Below, piece after piece: positions 1-5,129 of a stretch of DNA of 5,129 bases. Each line of letters opens with the position of its first letter. Within the stretch, counting starts at the first letter, position 1. The notes beneath the pieces are model-generated. The model was not told the origin of the DNA. It ran no database searches and saw only the letters and a list, made by a program, of their open reading frames with translations. The position numbers and the translations under genes are program-made. Source of the DNA: JAFGIT01 sp016929465 [NCBI: Candidatus Coatesbacteria bacterium] (GTDB taxonomy: Bacteria > B130-G9); the NCBI GenBank assembly GCA_016929465.1, contig JAFGIT010000408.1, forward strand, positions 1-5,129, read 5' to 3'.

Positions 1-2275
1 CTCTGTCGCTCTCCGCGAGCCGGACCCGCATGTCGTATTCATCGCCTCCGACGCGGAACCTGGTCGCGACCTCGCCAAGCGCGGCGTTTCTGACATAATC
101 CGCGACGCGAGAGACCGAGAGCCCATGCTGCGCTGCCTTGTCTCGATCGATCTCGATTACAAGCTCCGGCTTGCCCTCCTTGAGGCTTAGGTCGGCATCT
201 CTCGTCCCCGGGACTTTTTTGACCACTTCCAGGATACGTTCGCCGTAGGTCTTGAGCACGTCAAGGTCTTTACCGAATACCCGGATAGCGACGTCGGATT
301 GATCTCCGCCGGCGCGGGTCTCTCCCGGTCCGAAGCCCATGAAGCTGAACGAGGAGCCTTTTATCGTGGGCAGGTTCTTCCGTATCTCATCCTGTATCTG
401 ATCACTCGTCTTCGTTCGGATTTCAGCGTCGTCGAGCCGGATGAAGAGCATCCCGGCGTTGACATCCTCCGCACCTGGTCCCCTTCCGTGCTCATTGGGC
501 CCGACGAAGGCGAGGACTCCCTCTACGCCGTCTATGTTCTTTATCATCGCTTCGATCTCGTCTGAGATTTTGCCAGTCTGCTCGAGTGTCGTCCCGACGG
601 GCAGCTTGAAGTTCATTATGAGCATGGGGTAGTCGCTGGAGGGCATGAATTCAAAGCCGAGCATCGTGGCCCCGAAGATGGCGAGGACAAATGCCCCGAA
701 CACGGCGAGCAGTACCTTCTTCCGATTATTGAGCGCTTTTCTTAGCAGTTTCTCATATATGGCCTTGGGTCTATCGAAGCTCCCCGCAGCATAGCCCGAG
801 ATTCCCCGCTTGAATAGAATAGAAGCGATCATCGGGACGATCGTGGTCGCCACGATGAGTGAGGAGAGCAGGGCGAGGCAGACGGTAAGCGCCATCGGCC
901 TGGAGAACTGCCCGGCTACACCCTTGATGAGCGCCATCGGCAGGAAGACCGCGATCGTTGTAAAGGTCGATGCCGTGATCGCGAGCGCGACCTGTGAGGC
1001 TCCGCTCTTAGAAGCCTCGCTTGCGCTCTTTTTCTGCTCTATATAGCGGAAGATGTTCTCGATGACGACGACCGCGTTATCGACGAGCATCCCTGCGCCG
1101 AGCGCGAAGCCGACGAGTGTCATCAGGTTAAAGGTGTAATCGAGCCAATACATGCCAATGAATGCGGTGGTGATCGAGATGGGCATAGCTATTGCAACGG
1201 TTAGCGTTGGCCGCCATCTGCGCAGGAATAGGAGCAGAAATAAGAGTGCCAAACCGGCTCCGACAAGGGCGTCTGATAGCGTCCTGTTGACCGTCGACTC
1301 GATGAATATGGCGTGGTCCAGTAGGTTCGACATCTTGATGTCTTCGGGCATGATGTCCTTCAGCTCATCAAGTGCTTTATATACCCGCTTGACGACCGAA
1401 TATGTATTGACCCCCGACTGCTTGAGTATCGCGATCATGACGCAGTCTTCGCCATTAAGGCGGTTGTAATTACGGATTTCCTTGTGTGTATCTTCGACCT
1501 TCGCGACGTCGGATACTCTGACCGGCACACCATTCTTGACCGCTATAACCGTGCTCTTGATCGGCTCCAAACTCTTGTATTCGCCGAGGGTCCGAATCAG
1601 GTATTCAGTGTAATCGCGTGGCACGTGACCGCCGGAGATGTTGACGTTCTCCCTTCTGAGTGTGGCGATTACGTCATCCAGCGAGATGTTATAGGACTTC
1701 AGCTTCTCTTCATCTACCGTGATGTTGATTTCTCGCTCGAGGCCACCCATAACGAAAGCTATGGCAACGCCCTGAAGTCTCTCAAGATAGGGCGAGACGA
1801 CGTCCTCGAGGTACTTGCGAAGCTCCATCGTGCTTGACATGCCCGTCACGCCGAGAACCAAAACCGGCTGGTCGTTCGGGTCGTATTTCAGGACGAGTGG
1901 ATCGTCTGCGTCATCAGGAAGGAATTCGGCCATCATGCTCACTCGATCGCGGACTTCCTGGGCGGCGAAGTCGAGATTCGCGTCCCAGTTGAATTCTACC
2001 ATGACCATTGATCTACCCTCGCTCGAGCTGGAGAACACTTTCTTGACGTTTTCCGCTCGGCTGACCGCCTCCTCGATGTTCATAGTTACGGTTTCTTCGA
2101 CCTCTTCGGAGGCGACGCCCTCATACGTCGTCATAACCGCGACCAGCGGATAGTCGATGTCGGGGAGAAGGTCCAGCCCTATCTGGAAGAAGGCGACCGT
2201 GCCAAAAAGCACGACTATGAGAATGAACATGCTTATCGCGACAGGTCTATCGACTGAGAAATTGGCCAGTTTCAT
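1..2275 (-). CDS. RND-family efflux pump inner-membrane permease (AcrB/HAE-type), C-terminus beyond window
   Basis: This is the proton-driven permease of a tripartite efflux system, a trimer in the inner membrane. All 758 visible codons are open; the family is about 1020-1050 residues, so roughly the last 270 (TM8-TM12 and part of the second porter domain) lie outside the window. Visible parts in order: start MKLANFSVDRPVA; TM1 about 11-33; the LPDIDYP motif at 38-44; first periplasmic porter loop about 40-330; TM2 about 337-351; TM3 about 357-377; TM4 with GAGMLVDNAVVVIEN at 393-407; TM5-TM6 about 431-486 (FLPMALIKGVAG); TM7 about 519-538; then the second periplasmic loop (EFMPSSDYP and onward). 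D399 matches AcrB D407, while N400 stands where AcrB has D408. The start follows the adaptor stop by 2 bases, with AAGAGG 6 bases upstream. The class (HAE drug/amphiphile rather than CzcA heavy-metal) is inferred from TM4 and the N-terminal motifs. The substrate is unknown. Confidence 0.95.
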   Translation of the reverse strand, partial: MKLANFSVDRPVAISMFILIVVLFGTVAFFQIGLDLLPDIDYPLVAVMTTYEGVASEEVEETVTMNIEEAVSRAENVKKVFSSSSEGRSMVMVEFNWDANLDFAAQEVRDRVSMMAEFLPDDADDPLVLKYDPNDQPVLVLGVTGMSSTMELRKYLEDVVSPYLERLQGVAIAFVMGGLEREINITVDEEKLKSYNISLDDVIATLRRENVNISGGHVPRDYTEYLIRTLGEYKSLEPIKSTVIAVKNGVPVRVSDVAKVEDTHKEIRNYNRLNGEDCVMIAILKQSGVNTYSVVKRVYKALDELKDIMPEDIKMSNLLDHAIFIESTVNRTLSDALVGAGLALLFLLLFLRRWRPTLTVAIAMPISITTAFIGMYWLDYTFNLMTLVGFALGAGMLVDNAVVVIENIFRYIEQKKSASEASKSGASQVALAITASTFTTIAVFLPMALIKGVAGQFSRPMALTVCLALLSSLIVATTIVPMIASILFKRGISGYAAGSFDRPKAIYEKLLRKALNNRKKVLLAVFGAFVLAIFGATMLGFEFMPSSDYPMLIMNFKLPVGTTLEQTGKISDEIEAMIKNIDGVEGVLAFVGPNEHGRGPGAEDVNAGMLFIRLDDAEIRTKTSDQIQDEIRKNLPTIKGSSFSFMGFGPGETRAGGDQSDVAIRVFGKDLDVLKTYGERILEVVKKVPGTRDADLSLKEGKPELVIEIDRDKAAQHGLSVSRVADYVRNAALGEVATRFRVGGDEYDMRVRLAESDR

Positions 2276-2277
2276 TG

Positions 2278-3429
2278 TTAGCCTCTTGTCCCTTTAATTG
2301 TCACTTCCTGACCATCGGTGAGCGCCCAGTTGCCCTCGATAATTACCTGTTCTTCCGGCTCGAGGCCCGAGATGATCTCGACGTTGCCGTTGTCTGCAGC
2401 GCCAACGACGATCCGTCGCTCTTTCGCGACCGATTTTTCGGCAACGTAAAGCAGTCGCTTTCCCTCAACGGTGACAAGCGCCTTGCTCGGAACGATGAGC
2501 GCGTCGTCTTTGATTCCCGTAATCAGCGTCACCCTGGCGAACATGCCGGAGTTCAGGAAGTAATCCGGGTCGTCGTTATCTACCTGGATCTGGACGTTAT
2601 ATGACCTGTTGTTGGCATCTACGCGGGGATTTACAGTTATGACCTCTCCTGTAAAGCTCTTTCCGGGGAACGCATCGAGCGTAACTCTGGCGCTCTGCCC
2701 CACGCTGACCTTACCTGAGTTCTCCTCCGGAATGCCGACATCTATCTTGACGGTCGAGAGGTCCATCAGCCAAACGAGTGGCGGCCCGCCCGCACCTACA
2801 AATTCACCCTCATTCGTCATCTTGCCTACTACCACACCGGAAAATGGCGCCCGGATTATGCTGTCGGATAGCTGTTGCTTGACTGAATCGAGCCGTGCAT
2901 TGGCCTGGGCGAGGCCAGCCTGCGCAAGTGTCAGTTTGTCCGCTGCGACGCGTTTTGCCGTGTCCACATCCTCGAAGCTCTGCTCCGACACAGCGCTCTG
3001 GTTGCGTAGCTTCAGAAACCGCTCATAGTCGCGGTTGGCTTTCTCGAGAGACACCTTTGCGACTGATGCCGATGCCCTGGCGTTCTTCACTGCCGCTTCC
3101 GCCTCCTGAACGGCGAGCTTGAAATCGGTCTGCTCCAAGACTACGAGTTCATGGTCCTTTTCGACCTTATCGCCCTCATCCACATTGACCTTAGCTACGC
3201 GACCAGGGACCTTGGTGCCCAGTTTAGCCTCCTGCGCTGCCTTTACAACTCCGGTGACCTGGATAGTCGTTTGAATCGGGCCCAGCTCCGCAGTCTGAAC
3301 CTTTACCTCTACAGGAGCGGCTTTCCTGTTATTGTTTCCATTTTGGTTTTCTGCGCCCCTATCGCACGCCTGCGTAAATAGCAGTAGCGAGACTGCACAG
3401 ACAACCATTGCTAGCCTGATGTATTTCAT
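2278..3429 (-). CDS. RND efflux periplasmic adaptor (membrane fusion protein, HlyD/AcrA-like lipoprotein)
   Basis: The adaptor bridges the RND pump and the outer-membrane channel in the periplasm. From the ATG at 3429 it is 383 residues, usual for AcrA-type proteins. Residues 1-22 form a lipoprotein-like signal (K2, R5, hydrophobic core, then F-T-Q-A-C with C22); Asp at +2 resembles the E. coli inner-membrane retention signal. Further parts: first half of the lipoyl/biotinyl-like domain about 66-102 (VPGRVAKVNVDEGDKV); alpha-helical coiled-coil hairpin about 103-190; second lipoyl half about 191-212 (IIRAPFSGVVVGKMTNEGEF); beta-barrel about 225-305; membrane-proximal domain about 306-383. The hairpin tip has R137-x3-L141-x6-S148, the TolC-docking pattern of AcrA-like adaptors. 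The frame extends upstream to a TTG at 3480, but that adds 17 residues before the signal peptide and is unlikely. An in-frame TTG at 3435 is better spaced from the GGGAG at 3445-3441 (5 bases, against 11 for the ATG), so it remains possible. Confidence 0.94.
   Translation of the reverse strand: MKYIRLAMVVCAVSLLLFTQACDRGAENQNGNNNRKAAPVEVKVQTAELGPIQTTIQVTGVVKAAQEAKLGTKVPGRVAKVNVDEGDKVEKDHELVVLEQTDFKLAVQEAEAAVKNARASASVAKVSLEKANRDYERFLKLRNQSAVSEQSFEDVDTAKRVAADKLTLAQAGLAQANARLDSVKQQLSDSIIRAPFSGVVVGKMTNEGEFVGAGGPPLVWLMDLSTVKIDVGIPEENSGKVSVGQSARVTLDAFPGKSFTGEVITVNPRVDANNRSYNVQIQVDNDDPDYFLNSGMFARVTLITGIKDDALIVPSKALVTVEGKRLLYVAEKSVAKERRIVVGAADNGNVEIISGLEPEEQVIIEGNWALTDGQEVTIKGTRG
2282..2287 (-). promoter_or_regulatory. 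Ribosome binding site of the RND gene, inside the adaptor's 3' end
   Basis: On the minus strand AAGAGG lies 6 bases before the ATG at 2275 and overlaps the last codons of the adaptor gene, whose TAA stop is at 2280-2278. The two reading frames are separated by only 2 bases (TAA CA ATG). Ribosomes finishing the adaptor could therefore re-initiate on the pump, which would help balance production of the two partners. The coupling is inferred; the motif and spacing are seen directly. Confidence 0.6.
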
Positions 3430-3499
3430 TGCCAAAAAGTCTCCCAAATAGCGGTAGCACCCCAGGGGGCAGTCAACCAAATTTCTATTTGCTAATTAA
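3430..3499 (-). other. 70-base spacer between channel and adaptor genes, with inverted repeats
   Basis: This is the only sizeable non-coding gap in the window. It starts after the channel gene's TAA (an in-frame-independent TAG follows closely) and contains an AT-rich part next to a C/G-rich core, CCCCAGGGG on the plus strand at 3460-3468. A perfect 14-base palindrome (3491-3504) straddles the stop codon, and a CAAAT-4-ATTTG inverted repeat sits at 3478-3491. A TTGACT at 3476-3471 on the minus strand resembles a -35 box, but no convincing -10 follows. A GGGAG (3445-3441) is the likely weak ribosome binding site for the adaptor. No terminator-like stem plus T-run is seen, so readthrough from the channel gene is expected. 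Confidence 0.5.
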
Positions 3500-3504
3500 T
3501 TAGC
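3491..3504. repeat. Perfect 14-base palindrome at the end of the channel gene
   Basis: GCTAATTAATTAGC reads identically on both strands and covers the TAA stop (3502-3500) of the channel gene. It could be a protein-binding operator, since TetR-family regulators bind short palindromes and one is encoded in this operon, or a weak RNA structure. It could also be chance in AT-rich DNA. The symmetry is seen directly; any function is a guess. Confidence 0.45.
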
Positions 3505-4867
3505 CCTCTTTGCCGACTTCATAGCGGACAGAGACCAATTCCCCAATCGGCCTCCCAATCGACCGCAGAAGGCGCGCGATCGCCACGTCGTGATCGTATA
3601 GCGCCGAATAGTAGCTCATTCTCGCATTTGCTAGCAGAACCTCCGCGTCGAGCACCTCAGTGATGGTCGCGATGCTCTGAGCGTAGCGTTCTTTGCTCAT
3701 GCGGACATTCTCCTCTGCCTGCACGATGGCTCGCCTGGTCACATCGATGAGCTTTTGCGACTCCTCGACGGACAGATAAGCCTGCGTGACCTCGAGAAGA
3801 ATCCCGTCCTCCATGAGATTCAACTGGTATCGAGCGCTGTTCGTGCTCGCCTTGGCCTGGTCGAAGTCGAACTTCTGCTTTCCCCATTGCCAGATGTCCC
3901 AGCTCGCGACGAGAGATACACTCCAGTCCTCGTCACGGTCCCATGAAAGAGGCTTCTTAGTCAGGTTCTTCTCATAAACGCCGCTGATCTGGGGGAAGAA
4001 GGTGCTTCGTATCGCCTTCTCGGCCGATCTCGATATGTCGATGGAATCTCGCATGGCCACGAGCTCCGGCCTTTCGTTCAGCGCGGCTTCCATGCATGCA
4101 GAGAGCGTCATGTCGAAAGGCAGCGGGAGATGCGTCTCAACGAGTTCGACAGGTGATGAGATCTCCCGGCCCAGCGCATTATTGAATGCGGACTTCGCTG
4201 TCTCAACTGCGTTGAAGGCCTTTATTACCCCCTGTTGCGATTCGGCGTATCGAACATCGGCTTGCAGGAAATCGACCTTCGCGACCACGCCGGCCTTGTA
4301 GAAGCTATCAGCAGTCCGCCTGTGAGCCGCCATTGCAGTCTCTGTTAGCTCCGCCACGCCGAGAATCTGCTGCGCCTGCAATACTGAATAGTAGGCCTGT
4401 GCGACACCAAGCGCGACATCCTGCTTCGTCCCCTCTAGCTGCTCCTCGGCAACTGCAACACCACCGGAGGCCTGCTTGCGAGAGTAGTAGATCGCGCCGC
4501 CCATGAAGAGAGGCTGGACAACTTGAAGGCCGACAGAATACTGATACTTTTTCATGACGGGGGTCGTCATTGTCTGAGGGCCCGTCCCGAAGTCGAGGGT
4601 CGTCGACTGATAGCGGTCGTGGTCCAGGCGGGTGTAATGCCCACTTACCGTGCCGGTCGGCAGAAATCCGGTCGTGGCCGACTTGAGCTGAGATTGCGCA
4701 GCCTGCAGGGAAGCCTCGGCCTGATCGATCGCGGAATGGTTGGCGAGCGCTTCTTCAATGCTCTTCTGTAAGGTTAGAGGCTCCTCCCCTAAGACGGAGA
4801 CCGGCGAGATCAGATACAGGGCTGCCGCCAGTAGGCTAACGCACGATATAATTCCTAATCTACTCAT
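3500..4867 (-). CDS. TolC-like outer-membrane efflux channel (OEP family)
   Basis: This is the outer-membrane exit duct of the efflux complex, working as a trimer with a beta-barrel in the outer membrane and a long alpha-helical tunnel in the periplasm. From the ATG at 4867 it is 455 residues, normal for the family. A Sec signal peptide covers about 1-27 (hydrophobic stretch 5-26, likely cleavage after V-L-G). Two OEP repeats follow, about 30-235 and 253-440. They match internally: AYYSVLQAQQ (158-167) with AYLSVEESQK (363-372), GVVAKVDFLQADV (193-205) with SIATITEVLDAEV (398-410), and strand entries QPLFMGG (118-124) with WDIWQWG (323-329). No lipobox is seen, so it is TolC-like rather than OprM-like in anchoring. 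Starts at 4888 and 4870 are also in frame, but AAGGAG lies 5 bases before 4867, only 2 before 4870 and downstream of 4888, so 4867 is preferred. It overlaps the regulator's end by 8 bases and precedes the adaptor by 70. Confidence 0.93.
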   Translation of the reverse strand: MSRLGIISCVSLLAAALYLISPVSVLGEEPLTLQKSIEEALANHSAIDQAEASLQAAQSQLKSATTGFLPTGTVSGHYTRLDHDRYQSTTLDFGTGPQTMTTPVMKKYQYSVGLQVVQPLFMGGAIYYSRKQASGGVAVAEEQLEGTKQDVALGVAQAYYSVLQAQQILGVAELTETAMAAHRRTADSFYKAGVVAKVDFLQADVRYAESQQGVIKAFNAVETAKSAFNNALGREISSPVELVETHLPLPFDMTLSACMEAALNERPELVAMRDSIDISRSAEKAIRSTFFPQISGVYEKNLTKKPLSWDRDEDWSVSLVASWDIWQWGKQKFDFDQAKASTNSARYQLNLMEDGILLEVTQAYLSVEESQKLIDVTRRAIVQAEENVRMSKERYAQSIATITEVLDAEVLLANARMSYYSALYDHDVAIARLLRSIGRPIGELVSVRYEVGKEG

Positions 4868-5129
4868 CATCTCTCCTTTTATATCCATTCAAAAATCGCT
4901 CAACGACAACAGGCCCGAAAGACAAAAGGTCAATCTGCCCCCCGGCCATGAACCACATGAGCACATAAGATAGACACATCAGGCGAAAGACTATGGCCAG
5001 CTCGGTCAGGTCAATATCTGCCACCAGTCCGGCTGCTCTCGCTTCCTTAAATATGGGAACAAGCAACTCGAGCGGTAGTATGCCGCCAGCACGAAGCCGC
5101 TCGTATAGATTCTCCTTTACCGCCCACGC
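4860..5129 (-). CDS. TetR-family transcriptional regulator, C-terminal 89 residues (5' end beyond window)
   Basis: The reading frame is open from the right edge of the window to a TAG at 4862-4860, giving the last 89 residues of a longer protein. The visible part is all helical in character: a helix with KENLYERLRAGG, then PIFKEARAAGLVADIDLTE, a long hydrophobic helix (ELAIVFRLMCLSYVLMWFMAGG) and a final helix (VVVERFLNGYKRR). An acidic turn of the type AxxxGxxxxDxDxxxxA, followed by a hydrophobic helix and a short terminal helix, is typical of the ligand-binding/dimerisation half of TetR regulators. The DNA-binding helix-turn-helix would be N-terminal and is not in view, so the family call rests on this pattern and on the context: a regulator gene heading an efflux operon. 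It probably represses the operon and is relieved by a pump substrate (inference). A TTG at 5066 inside this frame should not be taken as a separate small gene. Confidence 0.7.
   Translation of the reverse strand, partial: AWAVKENLYERLRAGGILPLELLVPIFKEARAAGLVADIDLTELAIVFRLMCLSYVLMWFMAGGQIDLLSFGPVVVERFLNGYKRRDDE
4873..4878 (-). promoter_or_regulatory. Strong ribosome binding site of the tolC-like gene
   Basis: AAGGAG on the minus strand, within AAAAGGAGAG, lies 5 bases before the ATG at 4867. It overlaps the last codons of the TetR-like gene (reading K-R-R-D-D-E, then TAG). Its position decides the start: it cannot serve the ATG at 4888, because it lies downstream of that codon, and it is too close to the ATG at 4870. 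Confidence 0.7.

Noticed and set aside
1152-1469. Plus-strand open frame of 105 codons
   Set aside because: It is a shadow of the RND gene's TM2-TM3 region, with low-complexity Ser/Arg content and no support for expression.
1484-1837. Plus-strand open frame of 117 codons
   Set aside because: It lies wholly antisense to the intact RND gene, whose translation shows clear family motifs through the region. It has no RBS or family-like features of its own.
2609-3028. Plus-strand open frame of 139 codons
   Set aside because: It is antisense to the adaptor gene's coiled-coil and beta-barrel region. Its composition (rich in Ser, Thr, Ala and Leu) is what the opposite strand of that gene would give.
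3457-3470. C/G-rich near-palindrome as a transcription terminator
   Set aside because: The symmetric core leaves almost no loop, the stem has a mismatch, and no T-run directly follows. The T5 at 3438-3434 is too far away.
3657-3887. Minus-strand open frame of 76 codons in another frame
   Set aside because: It lies inside the TolC-like gene in an alternative frame. It is Arg/Gly/His-rich, typical of an out-of-frame translation.
4002-4301. Plus-strand open frame of 99 codons
   Set aside because: It is antisense to the middle of the TolC-like gene, which is intact and carries the expected repeats.
4860-5066. A separate 68-residue gene starting at TTG 5066
   Set aside because: The frame stays open upstream to the window edge and continues as TetR-like helical sequence, so this is only the tail of a longer gene.
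5111-5118. Shine-Dalgarno-like AAAGGAGA on the minus strand
   Set aside because: No suitable start codon follows at the right distance, and it sits inside the open TetR-like frame (codons for V-K-E-N).

Overview
The window is one co-directional block on the minus strand, read from high to low coordinates. It holds the 3' end of a TetR-like regulator gene, a complete TolC-type outer-membrane channel gene, a complete periplasmic adaptor gene, and about three quarters of an RND inner-membrane pump gene that runs off the left edge. Together these encode a full tripartite drug/solute efflux machine plus its probable local repressor. I see no RNA genes, mobile elements, CRISPR arrays or terminators. 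No stretch longer than about 70 bases lacks a gene.

Layout: TetR C-terminus (4860-5129, 5' end outside the window); tolC-like (3500-4867), whose start overlaps the regulator's stop; a 70-base spacer with AT-rich inverted repeats (3430-3499); a membrane-fusion/adaptor lipoprotein (2278-3429); and an RND permease (1-2275, C-terminus outside the window) starting 2 bases after the adaptor stop. I translated the RND gene by hand across all 758 visible codons and found no stop or frameshift.

How the parts work together (family knowledge plus inference): the RND trimer uses the proton gradient to capture substrate from the periplasm or outer membrane leaflet. The adaptor, apparently lipid-anchored to the inner membrane, bridges the pump to the outer-membrane channel. 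The adaptor's hairpin tip carries the R-x3-L-x6-S pattern known from TolC-docking adaptors, and the channel is encoded next door, so the complex looks self-contained. The TetR-like protein probably represses its own operon until a ligand is bound. The substrate cannot be read from the sequence.

The organism must be a diderm (Gram-negative-type) bacterium because of the outer-membrane channel. Base composition is moderate (mid-50s percent GC by eye) and codon use is mixed, including AGA/AGG and ATA. The phylum cannot be assigned from this window. Overall this is a well-known type of system. The points worth a second look are the D-N pair in TM4 of the pump, the coupling of the regulator to the channel gene, the translation start of the adaptor, and the palindromic spacer.
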